A stretch of 64,000 bases of DNA. Origin: Zooshikella harenae. GTDB lineage: Bacteria; Pseudomonadota; Gammaproteobacteria; Pseudomonadales; Zooshikellaceae. The translations under genes and the position numbers were made by a program. A model generated the notes under the pieces. It had not been told where the DNA came from. It made no database searches and worked only from the letters and a program-made list of their open reading frames with translations. This document shows positions 8,592 through 19,044 of the stretch, one piece after another. Location: contig NZ_JAGSOY010000002.1 of NCBI RefSeq assembly GCF_018837975.1, forward strand, positions 146,103 through 210,102, written 5' to 3'. Position 1 is the first letter of the stretch, and each line of letters starts with the position of its first letter.

Positions 8592-9350
8592 ATGCCAAAA
8601 GTAACAATGCGTGAAATGCTGAAAGCCGGCGTTCACTTTGGTCACCAAACCCGTTACTGGAACCCAAAAATGGGCAAGTACATTTTTGGTTCTCGCAACA
8701 AAATTCATATCATTAACCTGGAGCATACGCTGCCCGCATTCAACAGTGCACTGGCTTCTGTTCAGAAAATGGCTGAAGCAAAGAAAAAAGTACTGTTTGT
8801 TGGAACAAAGCGTGCTGCAGGTAAGATTATTCGTGAAGAAGCACGGCGTGCAGGAATGCCCTATGTAGACCATCGTTGGTTAGGTGGCATGCTGACTAAC
8901 TACAAGACAATTCGTCAATCTATCCGCCGCTTGCGTGATCTTGAAAGCCAAAGTCAAGATGGGACCTTTGAAAAGCTAACTAAAAAAGAAGCTTTAATGC
9001 GTAGCCGGGACATGGAAAAACTAGACCGTAGTCTTGGTGGTATCAAAGAGATGGGTGGCTTACCTGATGCTTTGTTTGTTATTGATGTTGATCATGAGCG
9101 TATTGCTATCAGCGAAGCAAACAAGCTTGGTATTCCTGTAATCGGCGTTGTTGATACAAACAGCAGCCCAGAAGGCGTTGACGTTGTTATTCCTGGTAAT
9201 GATGACGCAATCCGCGCTATTCAACTTTATGTACAGTCTGTAGCAAATGCTATTGTTGAAGGCCGCTCTGCTTCAGATGTTGGTACTAAAGATGAGTTCG
9301 TAGAAGAAGTTGGCGAGCAGGGTGAAGCACAAGCTGCTGCTGAAGGCTAA
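8592..9350 (+). CDS. rpsB: 30S ribosomal protein S2
   Basis: Protein S2 of the small ribosomal subunit. The N-terminus ([20 protein letters not shown]), the [13 protein letters not shown] motif, and the [11 protein letters not shown] and PDALFVIDV stretches are diagnostic. The length of 252 residues is typical. TAGGAG lies 5 bases before the ATG. It heads the rpsB-tsf-pyrH-frr group and is preceded by a structured leader. An internal terminator-like hairpin separates it from tsf. Confidence 0.99.
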   Translation: MPKVTMREMLKAGVHFGHQTRYWNPKMGKYIFGSRNKIHIINLEHTLPAFNSALASVQKMAEAKKKVLFVGTKRAAGKIIREEARRAGMPYVDHRWLGGMLTNYKTIRQSIRRLRDLESQSQDGTFEKLTKKEALMRSRDMEKLDRSLGGIKEMGGLPDALFVIDVDHERIAISEANKLGIPVIGVVDTNSSPEGVDVVIPGNDDAIRAIQLYVQSVANAIVEGRSASDVGTKDEFVEEVGEQGEAQAAAEG

Positions 9351-9390
9351 GCTAAACCTCAAGTAGAGCACATTGCATTGGCTGAGTGAC

Positions 9391-9415
9391 AAAAAGGGGG
9401 CAAAGCCCCCTTTTT
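9391..9415 (+). terminator. Terminator/attenuator between rpsB and tsf
   Basis: AAAAAGGGGGC (9391-9401) pairs perfectly with GCCCCCTTTTT (9405-9415) around a 3-nt loop, giving a G/C stem with a T run. It probably reduces read-through from rpsB into tsf, as in E. coli, where the two genes also form one partly attenuated unit. Confidence 0.9.
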
Positions 9416-9488
9416 GCGGATAATGTGTTAGTACGTTTATTCAGTCAACATGTTTTAGTCTAATCAACCTAATTCAGAGGAATATGTA

Positions 9489-10355
9489 ATGGCAGCAATT
9501 TCTGCAGCATTGGTAAAAGAGTTACGTGAGCGTACTGGCTTGGGCATGATGGAGTGCAAGAAAGCACTGGTTGAGTCAGAAGGTGATATCGAAAAAGCCA
9601 TTGAAGAGCTACGTAAATCTGGCCAGGCTAAAGCTGCAAAGAAAGCTGGACGGATTGCAGCTGAAGGTGTAATCGCAGTTAAATTAGCTGACGATAGCCG
9701 CTATGGCGTCATGATTGAAGTTAACAGTGAAACTGATTTTGTGGCCCGTGATGAAAACTTCTTAGCGTTTGTACAAGAAGTAGCGACTAAGGCGTTTGAA
9801 ACTAAGGCTTCTTCTGTTGAGCAGATAATGGCTGATGGTATGGAAGAAAGACGTCAGGCATTAGTACAAAAGATTGGTGAAAACATTTCTGTTCGCCGTG
9901 TTACCTCTGCTGAAGGCGAAGTCGTTGGTAGCTACGTGCATGCTAATAACCGTATTGGAGTACTTGTTGCGTTAACGGGTGGCAATGCAGAAGTTGCCAA
10001 AGATGTTGCCATGCATATTGCTGCAGTTAACCCAACTGTAGTAAGCAAAGATGACATGCCTGCTGAGCTCATCGAAAAAGAGCGTGAAATTTATACTGCT
10101 CAAGCTCAGGACAGTGGCAAGCCTGCTGAAATTATTGAAAAAATGGTTGTGGGTCGAGTGAACAAATTCTTGGCTGAAAACAGCCTGGTCGAGCAACCTT
10201 TTGTTAAAAACCCTGATATTAAGGTTGGACAGCTAGTAAAAGAGGCTGGTGCAACTGTAACGGGCTTTACTCGTTATGAAGTCGGGGAAGGTATTGAGAA
10301 AGAAGAGGTTGATTTTGCTGCTGAGGTTGCGGCTCAAGCCGGCCTCAACAAGTAG
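9489..10355 (+). CDS. tsf: Elongation factor Ts
   Basis: EF-Ts is the guanine-nucleotide exchange factor that recycles EF-Tu. The UBA-like N-terminus ([20 protein letters not shown]) and the core motif [14 protein letters not shown] (here [16 protein letters not shown]) are present. Its 288 residues fit the family. It starts with ATG 9489 after AGAGGA, 138 bases beyond rpsB. A strong hairpin follows the stop codon before pyrH. Confidence 0.99.
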   Translation: MAAISAALVKELRERTGLGMMECKKALVESEGDIEKAIEELRKSGQAKAAKKAGRIAAEGVIAVKLADDSRYGVMIEVNSETDFVARDENFLAFVQEVATKAFETKASSVEQIMADGMEERRQALVQKIGENISVRRVTSAEGEVVGSYVHANNRIGVLVALTGGNAEVAKDVAMHIAAVNPTVVSKDDMPAELIEKEREIYTAQAQDSGKPAEIIEKMVVGRVNKFLAENSLVEQPFVKNPDIKVGQLVKEAGATVTGFTRYEVGEGIEKEEVDFAAEVAAQAGLNK

Positions 10356-10362
10356 CAATCAT

Positions 10363-10386
10363 ATTGGCCTGCAACTGCAGGCCAAT
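10363..10386 (+). terminator. Terminator after tsf
   Basis: ATTGGCCTGCA (10363-10373) and TGCAGGCCAAT (10376-10386) form a perfect stem seven bases after the tsf stop, followed by TACTTTT. It likely gives partial termination before pyrH. Confidence 0.75.
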
Positions 10387-10431
10387 TACTTTTGGGCGTT
10401 TAAAAGTATGCGCTGATAGAAGGAATGCTCT

Positions 10432-11166
10432 ATGCCGGTAAGTGATCGTCAACCCAAATATAAACGTATCCTCCTCAAGCTAAGTGGTGAAGCACTAGTG
10501 GGTACAGAGGAGTTTGGTATTGACCCCAAAGTATTAGACCGTATGGCTCTAGAGATAGGGCAGTTGGTGGGTATTGGCGTTCAAGTCGGCATTGTCATCG
10601 GTGGTGGTAATCTGTTTCGTGGTGCTTCATTGCATGCAGCGGGTATGGATAGAGTCACGGGTGACCATATGGGGATGTTGGCAACAGTCATGAATGCCCT
10701 TGCTATGCGTGATGCGCTGGAGCGCTCAAATATTAAAAGCAGTGTCATGTCTGCGATACCTATGAGTGGTATTGTTGAGCACTATGATCGGCGCTTGGCA
10801 CAGCGCTACTTAACAAATGGCGATGTGGTTATTTTTTCTGCAGGAACGGGTAATCCTTTTTTTACTACTGACTCAGCAGCCTGTTTGCGAGGTATTGAAA
10901 TAGAGGCAGACTTAGTGCTGAAAGCGACGAAAGTAGATGGTGTTTATACTGCAGATCCAGTGCAAGATCCTGATGCGATTAAGTATGATACGCTCACTTA
11001 TGACGAGATACTGACACGCAAACTGGGTGTCATGGATCTTACAGCCATTTGTTTGGTAAGGGATCACCTGATGCCCGTTCGCGTTTTTGATATGAATAAA
11101 TCAGGTGCTCTGTTAAATATTGTCGTTGGTGGTAATGAAGGTACGCTGATTTGTGGGGGTGAATAA
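10432..11166 (+). CDS. pyrH: Uridylate kinase
   Basis: UMP kinase of the amino-acid-kinase fold phosphorylates UMP to UDP in pyrimidine synthesis. Visible motifs are [14 protein letters not shown] at the N-terminus, [13 protein letters not shown], and the [19 protein letters not shown] loop, followed by [13 protein letters not shown]. The 244-residue length is normal. Its stop codon overlaps the frr start by one base (TAATG at 11164-11168), so translation is probably coupled. Confidence 0.98.
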   Translation: MPVSDRQPKYKRILLKLSGEALVGTEEFGIDPKVLDRMALEIGQLVGIGVQVGIVIGGGNLFRGASLHAAGMDRVTGDHMGMLATVMNALAMRDALERSNIKSSVMSAIPMSGIVEHYDRRLAQRYLTNGDVVIFSAGTGNPFFTTDSAACLRGIEIEADLVLKATKVDGVYTADPVQDPDAIKYDTLTYDEILTRKLGVMDLTAICLVRDHLMPVRVFDMNKSGALLNIVVGGNEGTLICGGE

Positions 11167-11723
11167 TGATAAATGAGATTAAGGCTGATGCATCAGCCCG
11201 AATGAAAAAAAGTCTTGAAGCGCTATCTACTGCTTTTGCCAAGATTCGAACTGGCCGTGCGCATCCAAGCTTGCTCGATGATGTTAAGGTGAATTACTAC
11301 GGTTCTGAAGTCCAACTGTCACAAGCTGCAAATATTTCTACAGAAGATGGGCGAACGCTGGCTGTTATTCCTTGGGAAAAGCATATGGTTCCTGAGATTG
11401 AGAAAGCTATTTTGAAGTCTGACCTGGGCTTAAATCCTTCAACAACTGGTGATGTGGTACGTATTCCTTTACCACCTCTGACTGAAGAAACGAGGAAAGG
11501 CTTTACTAAGCAAGCACGTCAAGAAGCTGAATCTGCACGAGTAGCTGTTCGCAATATTCGTCGTGATGCAAATAATGATCTTAAAGGCTTACTGAAAGAT
11601 AAAGAAATCAGTGAAGATGAAGAGCACAAGGCTCAAGATGATATCCAGAAGCTTACTGATAAATATATCAGTGAAATAGATAAAGTGCTTCAGGACAAAG
11701 AAAAAGATTTAATGGAAATATAA
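11166..11723 (+). CDS. frr: Ribosome recycling factor
   Basis: RRF splits post-termination ribosomes together with EF-G. The 185-residue length and motifs such as [42 protein letters not shown] and the coiled-coil C-terminal arm ([21 protein letters not shown]) identify it. The ATG overlaps the pyrH stop. A 13-bp hairpin with a T run follows, closing the tsf/pyrH/frr portion. Confidence 0.98.
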   Translation: MINEIKADASARMKKSLEALSTAFAKIRTGRAHPSLLDDVKVNYYGSEVQLSQAANISTEDGRTLAVIPWEKHMVPEIEKAILKSDLGLNPSTTGDVVRIPLPPLTEETRKGFTKQARQEAESARVAVRNIRRDANNDLKGLLKDKEISEDEEHKAQDDIQKLTDKYISEIDKVLQDKEKDLMEI

Positions 11724-11765
11724 GTGCTAGCCGAGACTTAGGTGGGCAGTTATTGTAATGTTGTC

Positions 11766-11806
11766 ACAGCAGTGTGAAAAGAATACTTCATACTGCTGTC
11801 GTTTTT
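11766..11806 (+). terminator. Terminator after frr
   Basis: ACAGCAGTGTGAA (11766-11778) pairs with TTCATACTGCTGT (11787-11799) with one G-U pair. The loop is 8 nt and a run of five T follows at 11802-11806. This is a convincing intrinsic terminator, implying that uppS has its own promoter between 11807 and 11916. Confidence 0.85.
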
Positions 11807-11916
11807 GGTGACGCTACACTACTTTTGTGAATTATATTTGCATCTCTCTGTTTGCATTGAGCAAATAAATGTTTATTGTTTCGACCTCAATTCAATAGCC
11901 GATTATTTCCAGATTT

Positions 11917-12693
11917 ATGTCTAATCATCTCAAACCAGAGATTTCTGATTCCCTGGGAGAACTAAAACAGCGTCCTAAACATATTGCCGTTATTATGGAT
12001 GGTAATAACCGTTGGGCTAAACGTAAACGACTGCCTGGTATAGCAGGTCATCGTGCTGGCTTGAGTGCGGCACGAAGTATTGTTGAGGCCTGTGGTCGTT
12101 ATGATATTGAAGTCTTAACTTTATTTGCATTTAGTAGTGAAAATTGGCGTCGACCAGAAGACGAAGTATCAGCGCTAATGGAATTATTTTTAAGAGCGCT
12201 GAAACGAGAAACTAAACGCTTACATAAAAATCATATTCGCTTAAAAGTTATTGGTGATCGCTCGGCTTTCAATCCCTCATTGCAAAAACATATTGCTGAT
12301 GCAGAAGCATTAACAGCAGAGAATGCCAAAGTTACTTTAGTGATTGCTGCTAATTATGGTGGGCAGTGGGATATGCTCAATGCTTTTCAGCAACTTGCGC
12401 AAAAAGTTCAGTTAGGCTCATTGCAAGCTGACGAAATTTCAGCAGATCTTGTTGAACAACATTTGCAGACGGAAGGATTGCCATTACCTGATCTTTGTAT
12501 TCGGACAGGTGGTGTACACAGAATAAGTAATTTTATGCTGTGGCAGTTTGCTTACACTGAATTTTATTTTACAGAAACGCTTTGGCCTGATTTTGGTCCC
12601 AAAGAGTTTGAAAAAGCATTGATAGATTTTGCAGGTCGGGAGCGACGCTTTGGACGCACAAGCGAGCAGGTTGAGGCTCAGGATCAGTGCTAA
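11917..12693 (+). CDS. uppS: Undecaprenyl diphosphate synthase, with a Glu-to-Val change in a conserved motif
   Basis: UppS extends farnesyl diphosphate with isopentenyl diphosphate to make the C55 carrier used for cell-wall and lipopolysaccharide assembly. The catalytic Asp lies in HIAVIMDGNNRWAK (Asp 28); SSENWRRP and FAYTEFYF (equivalent of E. coli Glu213) are present. The motif normally read RTGGExRISNF is here RTGGVHRISNF: codon 200 (12514-12516) is GTA, so the Glu equivalent to E. coli Glu198 is Val. The rest of the frame is intact at 258 residues. It overlaps cdsA by 7 bases and begins the uppS-cdsA-dxr-rseP-bamA series. Confidence 0.95.
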   Translation: MSNHLKPEISDSLGELKQRPKHIAVIMDGNNRWAKRKRLPGIAGHRAGLSAARSIVEACGRYDIEVLTLFAFSSENWRRPEDEVSALMELFLRALKRETKRLHKNHIRLKVIGDRSAFNPSLQKHIADAEALTAENAKVTLVIAANYGGQWDMLNAFQQLAQKVQLGSLQADEISADLVEQHLQTEGLPLPDLCIRTGGVHRISNFMLWQFAYTEFYFTETLWPDFGPKEFEKALIDFAGRERRFGRTSEQVEAQDQC

Positions 12694-13490
12694 AACAACG
12701 TATTTTAACAGCCGTTATTCTAGCACCTCTTGTATTACTAGGGGTGTTGTTTCTTGATCTTCCTTATTTTAGTTGGTTTATTGGTGCAATTACTGCCCTT
12801 GGTGCGTGGGAATGGGCTAATTTAGCTGGCTGGCAGCAATTATCTCAGCGTATTGGTTATACCCTGGTGTATGCATTAGCTATGATTGTCAGTGCTGCAT
12901 GGATTCCTTATACCTGGGGTGTGATCATAAGTACGCTATGGTGGTGCTCAGCTCTTTTCTTAGTAATTCAATACCCAAAAATTAGATGGTTCTGGGATGC
13001 TACTGTCATTAAGTTGGCAGCGGGCATATTGGTGCTTCTTACAACCTGGCAATCGTTTGTACTGATTAAAATACAAGCTAACAGTAGCTCTCTTATTGTT
13101 TTTCTTCTGTTGTTAATTTGGGGGGCTGATAGTGGAGCTTACTTTGCTGGTAAACGCTTTGGTAAGCGAAAGTTAGCGCCAAGCGTTAGTCCTGGTAAAA
13201 GCTGGGAGGGTGTTGCAGGAGGTCTTGCTGTTATCACTTTAGTCGCAGCTGTTTTTGCTTGGTACTGGCGTTTGAGTGGTGTTGATAGTGTATTACTTAT
13301 TGCTGCAGCGTGGTTAGTTGTTGCCAGCTCAATTTTAGGTGATCTTGTAGAAAGCATGTTTAAACGTGAGCAAGGTTTAAAAGATAGCAGTCAGTTATTG
13401 CCTGGTCATGGTGGTGTTCTTGATCGAATTGACTCGTTGACAGCAGCAGCACCAGTACTTGCATTACTTTTAGTTGTTATTGGTTTATAA
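12687..13490 (+). CDS. cdsA: Phosphatidate cytidylyltransferase
   Basis: CdsA makes CDP-diacylglycerol from phosphatidate and CTP in the inner membrane. The protein is a polytopic membrane protein of 267 residues carrying the family signature near its C-terminus (FKREQGLKDSSQLLPGHGG then VLDRIDS) and the ADSGAYFAGKRFGKRKL loop. The start is GTG at 12687, seven bases inside the end of uppS, so translation is likely coupled. dxr follows after 18 bases. Confidence 0.97.
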   Translation: MLKQRILTAVILAPLVLLGVLFLDLPYFSWFIGAITALGAWEWANLAGWQQLSQRIGYTLVYALAMIVSAAWIPYTWGVIISTLWWCSALFLVIQYPKIRWFWDATVIKLAAGILVLLTTWQSFVLIKIQANSSSLIVFLLLLIWGADSGAYFAGKRFGKRKLAPSVSPGKSWEGVAGGLAVITLVAAVFAWYWRLSGVDSVLLIAAAWLVVASSILGDLVESMFKREQGLKDSSQLLPGHGGVLDRIDSLTAAAPVLALLLVVIGL

Positions 13491-13508
13491 GCAGCGGGTC
13501 AATAAATA

Positions 13509-14690
13509 GTGCAAAACATAACTATCCTGGGATCTACAGGCTCCATTGGTTGCAGTACTTTAGATGTGATTGCTCAACATCCTGACCGATATCAGGTGTT
13601 TGCGTTAGTTGCTCAAAAAGATGTCGCTGGCATGTTAGTACAATGTCAGCAGTTTCGCCCGAAATACGCGGTTATGGCTAACAGTAATGCTGCAACTAAA
13701 CTACAAGCTTTGCTCAAAGAGATTGGTTGCTCAACAGAGGTTTTGACAGGAAAGCAGGCTCAGGCCGAAGTGGCTACAGCTTCAGAAGTTGATACCGTGA
13801 TGGCGGCTATTGTTGGTGCTGCAGGCTTATTACCCACCTTGGCTGCTGTAAGTGCTGGAAAAAAAGTGCTGCTTGCAAATAAAGAGGCTCTTGTTATGTC
13901 AGGGGCGCTTTTTATGCAGGAAGTGGCACGTGCAGGCGCAACATTGCTTCCAATAGACAGCGAGCATAATGCCATATTCCAATGTTTGCCTCCTACTGAT
14001 AGCGATTCACTGTTTAGTGCAGGCATCCGAAAAATATTGCTAACAGCATCTGGCGGTCCATTTCGTAACTTTTCTTTGGATGAGTTACAGCATGTAACAC
14101 CAGAGCAGGCCTGTAATCACCCTAACTGGTCAATGGGGCGAAAAATTTCAGTTGACTCTGCCACACTTATGAATAAAGGACTGGAGTTTATTGAAGCTTG
14201 TTGGTTATTTTCTGCCTCACCTGAACAAATTGACGTTGTTATTCATCCGCAAAGTATTATTCACTCTATGGTTGATTATGTTGATGGATCAGTTCTTGCC
14301 CAATTAGGTAACCCTGACATGCGCACACCCATTGCTCATGCACTTGCATGGCCTGGGCGAATAACATCAGGGGTTTCTCCTCTTGATTTGGCCAAAATTG
14401 GACAGCTTGACTTTGAAGCTCCAAATGAAGGGCGTTTTCCGTGTTTAAAGTTGGCTAAGCAAGCTGTTCAAACAGGTGGGACAGCAATGGCTATCCTGAA
14501 TGCAGCTAATGAGGTTGCAGTGGATGCCTTCCTGGATAACAGATTAAAATTTATGGGTATTGCCCAGGTTAACGAGACAGTTCTTGATAAAATTCCTTGC
14601 AAAGCCGCTGATAGTTTGGAGCATGTGCTAGAGGCAGATAGAATTGCTCGTGAGTGTGCTCAACAAATAGTGTACGCTAGCAACAAATAA
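13509..14690 (+). CDS. dxr: 1-deoxy-D-xylulose 5-phosphate reductoisomerase
   Basis: Dxr (IspC) converts DXP to MEP with NADPH, the first committed step of the MEP isoprenoid pathway that supplies UppS upstream. The NADPH-binding [15 protein letters not shown], the metal site [13 protein letters not shown], and the ASGGPFRNF and [20 protein letters not shown] motifs are all present. It has 393 residues and a GTG start at 13509. It lies between cdsA and rseP, as in most gammaproteobacteria. Confidence 0.98.
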   Translation: MQNITILGSTGSIGCSTLDVIAQHPDRYQVFALVAQKDVAGMLVQCQQFRPKYAVMANSNAATKLQALLKEIGCSTEVLTGKQAQAEVATASEVDTVMAAIVGAAGLLPTLAAVSAGKKVLLANKEALVMSGALFMQEVARAGATLLPIDSEHNAIFQCLPPTDSDSLFSAGIRKILLTASGGPFRNFSLDELQHVTPEQACNHPNWSMGRKISVDSATLMNKGLEFIEACWLFSASPEQIDVVIHPQSIIHSMVDYVDGSVLAQLGNPDMRTPIAHALAWPGRITSGVSPLDLAKIGQLDFEAPNEGRFPCLKLAKQAVQTGGTAMAILNAANEVAVDAFLDNRLKFMGIAQVNETVLDKIPCKAADSLEHVLEADRIARECAQQIVYASNK

Positions 14691-14717
14691 CTAAATAAGG
14701 ATGCACAGGCTGCAAGC

Positions 14718-16094
14718 ATGATTGAGTTATTGCAAACAATAATAGCGATGATTGTCGCCTTAGGGCTGCTGGTAACATTTCATGAGTTTGGACACTTTTG
14801 GGTTGCTCGGCGTTGTGGTGTCAAAGTATTGCGTTTCTCCGTTGGGTTTGGAAAGCCTTTATTTTCATGGTATGACCGGTATGGCACAGAGTTTGTGATT
14901 GCTGCTTTTCCTCTGGGTGGTTATGTCAAAATGCTGGATGCGAGGGAGGGGCCTGTTGCAGAGTCTGATCACTCTTTTGAGTTTACGCAAAAGTCTGTGT
15001 TGCAGCGTATTGCAATTGTGGTTGCTGGCCCAGTTGCTAATTTTATCCTCGCAATAATCGCGTTTTGGCTAATGTTGATGATAGGTATTAAAGCTCTTGT
15101 TCCTGTCATTGGTGATGTTAAGCCTGAAAGTCCTGCGGCAACAGCAAATATTAATTCGGGTTATGAAATTGTTGCTGTAGGCGATACACAAACACCTTCC
15201 TGGTATGACATCAATATAGCTTTGTTAAGTTACATAGGTGAAACGGGTAAAGTTCAACTGACACTTCGTCTATTTAGTGAAAGTGATACTTTCCAGAGCG
15301 AACAACATACATTTCAACGAGAGGTTTCGATAAATAATTGGTTGGCAGGTGTTGAACAGCCAAAACCATTAATGGCTTTAGGTATTTCTGAATTTTACCC
15401 TGAGATTCCAGCAATTTTAGGTGAGCTGATGCAAGGTTATCCTGCGGCCAAAGCTGGAATGAAGTCAGGTGACGAAATTCTGTCAGTAAATGATAAACCT
15501 GTCGTAGATTGGAGTGACTGGGTTCAAAAAGTTAAAAAACATCCGAATCAATCATTACAAGTTGAAATACGACGTAATGATATAAGACAAGTGTTGACTG
15601 TTACGCCTGGAGTAAAAGAGGGTGAAGCTGGAACTATAGGGTTTATCGGGGCTTCACCACAGGCGGTTTCATTTTCAGATAATATATTTCGTGACATAAG
15701 TTATGCGCCACATGATGCATTAATTGTTGCATTGTCTAAAACTTGGTCAATGACAGCATTGACTTTAAGCTCAATAAAGAAAATGATAGAGGGGGTTGTC
15801 TCAGTCAAAAATTTGAGTGGCCCCATTACAATTGCAAAAGTTGCTGGTGATACAGCACGTTCAGGTATTGAGAGCTTTCTCAATTTTCTGGCGATATTAA
15901 GCATCAGTTTAGGTGTGTTAAATCTTCTACCAATACCAGTACTTGACGGTGGGCACCTGGTTTATTATCTCATTGAGTGGGTTAAAGGCAGCCCTGTGTC
16001 ACAAAAGACTCAAGAGTTTGGTAGTCGTATAGGCATTGCATTGATCATCATGATGATGTTTATTGCCTTTTATAACGACTTGAGTCGTCTGTAG
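14718..16094 (+). CDS. rseP: Site-2 zinc metalloprotease RseP
   Basis: RseP is the inner-membrane protease that cleaves anti-sigma-E factor RseA and remnant signal peptides. The zinc motif HEFGH lies at residues 22-26 in the first membrane segment, and the second motif (LPIPVLDGGHL, Asp 410) lies in a C-terminal segment. Two PDZ domains fill the periplasmic region between about residues 115 and 310. The 458-residue length is normal. It precedes bamA, whose assembly state feeds into the same envelope stress response. Confidence 0.97.
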   Translation: MIELLQTIIAMIVALGLLVTFHEFGHFWVARRCGVKVLRFSVGFGKPLFSWYDRYGTEFVIAAFPLGGYVKMLDAREGPVAESDHSFEFTQKSVLQRIAIVVAGPVANFILAIIAFWLMLMIGIKALVPVIGDVKPESPAATANINSGYEIVAVGDTQTPSWYDINIALLSYIGETGKVQLTLRLFSESDTFQSEQHTFQREVSINNWLAGVEQPKPLMALGISEFYPEIPAILGELMQGYPAAKAGMKSGDEILSVNDKPVVDWSDWVQKVKKHPNQSLQVEIRRNDIRQVLTVTPGVKEGEAGTIGFIGASPQAVSFSDNIFRDISYAPHDALIVALSKTWSMTALTLSSIKKMIEGVVSVKNLSGPITIAKVAGDTARSGIESFLNFLAILSISLGVLNLLPIPVLDGGHLVYYLIEWVKGSPVSQKTQEFGSRIGIALIIMMMFIAFYNDLSRL

Positions 16095-16164
16095 TTTATT
16101 TTTTGGGGGAACCTGCCTTCGGGTTCGTGATGTTTCATCTTACAGCTCTGGAAGAACGGATTCC

Positions 16165-18483
16165 ATGAAGCGATATCTGTTGTCTCTACTTTTCGGCTGT
16201 ACGGCTTTACCGTACGTATGTTTGGCGGATTCATTTATCGTCTCAGATATTCGCGTTGATGGTTTGCAACGTGTATCTGAAGGTACGGTTTTTAATGCAC
16301 TGCCTTTAACCATTGGTGATGAAGTCAATGCGCAAGCAATTACTGAAGCAACACGTGGCCTATTTAAGACAGGTTACTTCCAGGATATACGGCTTGCGCG
16401 GGATGGGAATATTCTTGTAATAACGGTAGTTGAGCGTCCTTCTATCAGCAGTATTGATATTGAAGGTAACAAAGCAATTGATACTGAAAAGCTACTTGAT
16501 GGTTTGAAACAAGAAGGCCTAGCGCCAGGTGAGATTTATGAACAGGCCACACTTGAGGCTATTCGTTTACAATTAGAGCGGCAATATGTAGCGCAAGGGC
16601 GCTATGGCGCGAAAATTGAGTCAGAAATAACGCCTCTCCCTCGAAATCGTGTGGGTGTTAAAATAAATATTAAAGAGGGTAAAGTGGCAACCATCGAACA
16701 TATAAATGTTGTTGGTAACAATATTTATCCTAATGATGAGCTACTTGAGCTTTTTCAATTACAACCTACGGGCTTACTTTCTTTTTACACGGATGATAAT
16801 AAGTATTCGCGTGAAAAATTATCTGGCGACTTAGAACGGCTGCGCTCATACTATTTGGATCGTGGTTATATCAATTTTAATATTACCTCTACGCAGGTCT
16901 CAATTTCACCTGATAAAGAAGAGGTCTACATTACAGTTAATATCCACGAAGGTGAAAAATATACGATTAAGGATGTAAAACTGGCTGGTGATATTAAAGT
17001 ACCCGAGTCAGAAATGCGTAAACTTATAGTGGTAAAAGAGGGCGATACTTTTTCACGTAAGGCAATTACTAAAACAGAAGAATTTTTAGCTAGGCGTTTA
17101 GGTAATGATGGTTATACCTTCGCTAACGTAAATACAATTCCGCAGCCTCATGATGAAGATAATAGTGTAAGTGTTACCTTTTTCGTTGACCCAGGTAAGC
17201 GTGTTTATGTGCGTCGAGTGAACTTTATAGGTAATACTAAAACTGAAGACGAAGTTTTACGCCGAGAAATGCGTCAAATGGAAGGTGCTTGGGCATCTAC
17301 TCATAAAATTGAGCAATCAAAGACCCGTTTAGATAGGCTGGGTTATTTTAAAGAAGTTAATGTTGAGACAACACCTGTAGCAGGAACTACTGATCAGATT
17401 GATGTTAATTATGCTGTTGAAGAACAGGCTTCTGGTAGTGTATCTGCAAGTGTTGGATTTTCGCAGGGAAGTGGTCTGATTTTAGGTGGGAATATCAGCC
17501 AGCGTAACTTTTTAGGTACGGGAAACAGAGTTAACTTAGGCCTTAATACCAGTAAGTCGAGAACATTATACCGCTTTGGTTTTTATGATCCATATTACAC
17601 TGTTGATGGTGTTAGTCGTGGTTTTGATGTGTTTTATCGCACCACAGACTATGAGGAAAAAGATATTTCCAACTATTCAACAGATGTGTGGGGCGGCAGT
17701 ATGACATTTGGTTATCCACTGTCAGAAACCTCAAATTTAAGTTTTGGTTTTGGTCTTGATCAAACTGAAGTAAAAACGGGTACCAATACGGCTAAACAAA
17801 TTCAAAACTTTATTGATGAAGAAGGTGATAAATACCTTAATTACAAATTCAATATTGGTTGGAATGAGTCCACCCTAAACAGGGGGGTATTAGCAACTCG
17901 AGGTCATTCACAAAGCTTAGGGTTGGAACTAGCACTTCCTGGAAGCGATCTACAGTTTTATAAGGTGAACTATCGAGGTCAGTTGTTTAAACCATTAACT
18001 GATAGCTTAACATTACATCTTAAGACGAACTTAGGCTACGGTGATAGTATTGGTAGCACATCTGAAATGCCCTTTATAGAGCATTATTATGCGGGTGGTT
18101 TCGGTTCTGTGCGCGGTTTCAAAGATAATACCCTTGGCCCACGCGCAATACGTAAGGATAATACTGACGACGACCCCATAGGGGGAAATGTTTTAGTGGA
18201 AGGGACTGCAGAAGTTATTTTCCCACTACCTTTTATTCGTGACCAGCGTTCTATACGTAGTGCTGTGTTTCTGGACGCGGGTAATGTGTTTGACACTAGC
18301 TGTCGTAGTGATGAAAACAACTGTAGCAATGTAGATCTTGGAGAGCTGCGTTACTCTGCAGGGTTTGGAGTAACCTGGATTACAGGTCTTGGACCACTGA
18401 CTTTCAGCTTGGCAAAAGCCTTAAATGCTGACTCAGATGATGAGACTGAAGTGTTCCAATTTGCTCTTGGGCAAACCTTCTAA
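16165..18483 (+). CDS. bamA: Outer-membrane protein assembly factor BamA
   Basis: BamA is the central Omp85 component that folds beta-barrel proteins into the outer membrane. A signal peptide (MKRYLLSLLFGCTALPYVCLA) is followed by five POTRA domains (about residues 24-420) and a C-terminal barrel (about 425-772). The barrel includes the conserved loop-6 region GGFGSVRGFKDNTLGPRA and ends in an aromatic residue (ALGQTF), as outer-membrane barrels do. Length 772. It is followed 31 bases later by skp, its periplasmic chaperone partner. Confidence 0.98.
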   Translation: MKRYLLSLLFGCTALPYVCLADSFIVSDIRVDGLQRVSEGTVFNALPLTIGDEVNAQAITEATRGLFKTGYFQDIRLARDGNILVITVVERPSISSIDIEGNKAIDTEKLLDGLKQEGLAPGEIYEQATLEAIRLQLERQYVAQGRYGAKIESEITPLPRNRVGVKINIKEGKVATIEHINVVGNNIYPNDELLELFQLQPTGLLSFYTDDNKYSREKLSGDLERLRSYYLDRGYINFNITSTQVSISPDKEEVYITVNIHEGEKYTIKDVKLAGDIKVPESEMRKLIVVKEGDTFSRKAITKTEEFLARRLGNDGYTFANVNTIPQPHDEDNSVSVTFFVDPGKRVYVRRVNFIGNTKTEDEVLRREMRQMEGAWASTHKIEQSKTRLDRLGYFKEVNVETTPVAGTTDQIDVNYAVEEQASGSVSASVGFSQGSGLILGGNISQRNFLGTGNRVNLGLNTSKSRTLYRFGFYDPYYTVDGVSRGFDVFYRTTDYEEKDISNYSTDVWGGSMTFGYPLSETSNLSFGFGLDQTEVKTGTNTAKQIQNFIDEEGDKYLNYKFNIGWNESTLNRGVLATRGHSQSLGLELALPGSDLQFYKVNYRGQLFKPLTDSLTLHLKTNLGYGDSIGSTSEMPFIEHYYAGGFGSVRGFKDNTLGPRAIRKDNTDDDPIGGNVLVEGTAEVIFPLPFIRDQRSIRSAVFLDAGNVFDTSCRSDENNCSNVDLGELRYSAGFGVTWITGLGPLTFSLAKALNADSDDETEVFQFALGQTF

Positions 18484-18514
18484 AAGCGTTTGAAGCGAAT
18501 TTATAGGAGATGTG

Positions 18515-19027
18515 ATGTTGTCTAGTAAGCTGGGTAAAATTATAGGTATTAGCCTTGCGCTTTTGGTCGCTCCTTTGGCTTCTGCTGAAATGAAAATTGC
18601 CGTTATTAATTATCAAAAGGCAATGTTGGAGTCTGATCAAGCAAAACACTATGCAAAACAAGCCGAATCAAAATTCGGTGGTAAAGTGAAAACATTGCGT
18701 GCACTTGAGGCAGATGCAAAGTCATTGAATCAAAAATTGCAAAAAGATGGATCTGCAATGAGCGATTCTGAACGTACTAAGCTTCAACTTCAATTAAAGC
18801 GCAAAGCTGAAGATTTTCAGGTGCAATCTAAAGAATTGCAGATTGAAAAAAACAAAGCAGATCGTGAGCAAATCAAAAGCTTAAAGCCAAAATTGGACTC
18901 TGCTATTGCTCAAGTAGCTAAAGCGGGTGGTTACGAAATTGTATTAGAGAAATCCGCAGCTTACTATGTTGACGCAAAACATGATATAACCAACAAAGTT
19001 ATACTCAAGTTAAATCAAATGCGTTAA
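18515..19027 (+). CDS. skp: Periplasmic chaperone Skp/OmpH
   Basis: Skp holds unfolded outer-membrane proteins in the periplasm for BamA. I start at ATG 18515, which has AGGAG at 18505-18509 at good spacing; a GTG one codon earlier is too close. The 170-residue protein has a signal peptide (cleavage after PLASA), a short beta core (MKIAVINYQKAM) and a long lysine-rich coiled coil (about residues 50-130) typical of the jellyfish-shaped trimer. It sits between bamA and lpxD, the standard order. Confidence 0.95.
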   Translation: MLSSKLGKIIGISLALLVAPLASAEMKIAVINYQKAMLESDQAKHYAKQAESKFGGKVKTLRALEADAKSLNQKLQKDGSAMSDSERTKLQLQLKRKAEDFQVQSKELQIEKNKADREQIKSLKPKLDSAIAQVAKAGGYEIVLEKSAAYYVDAKHDITNKVILKLNQMR

Positions 19028-19044
19028 TTCTATAGTAGGGTTTC

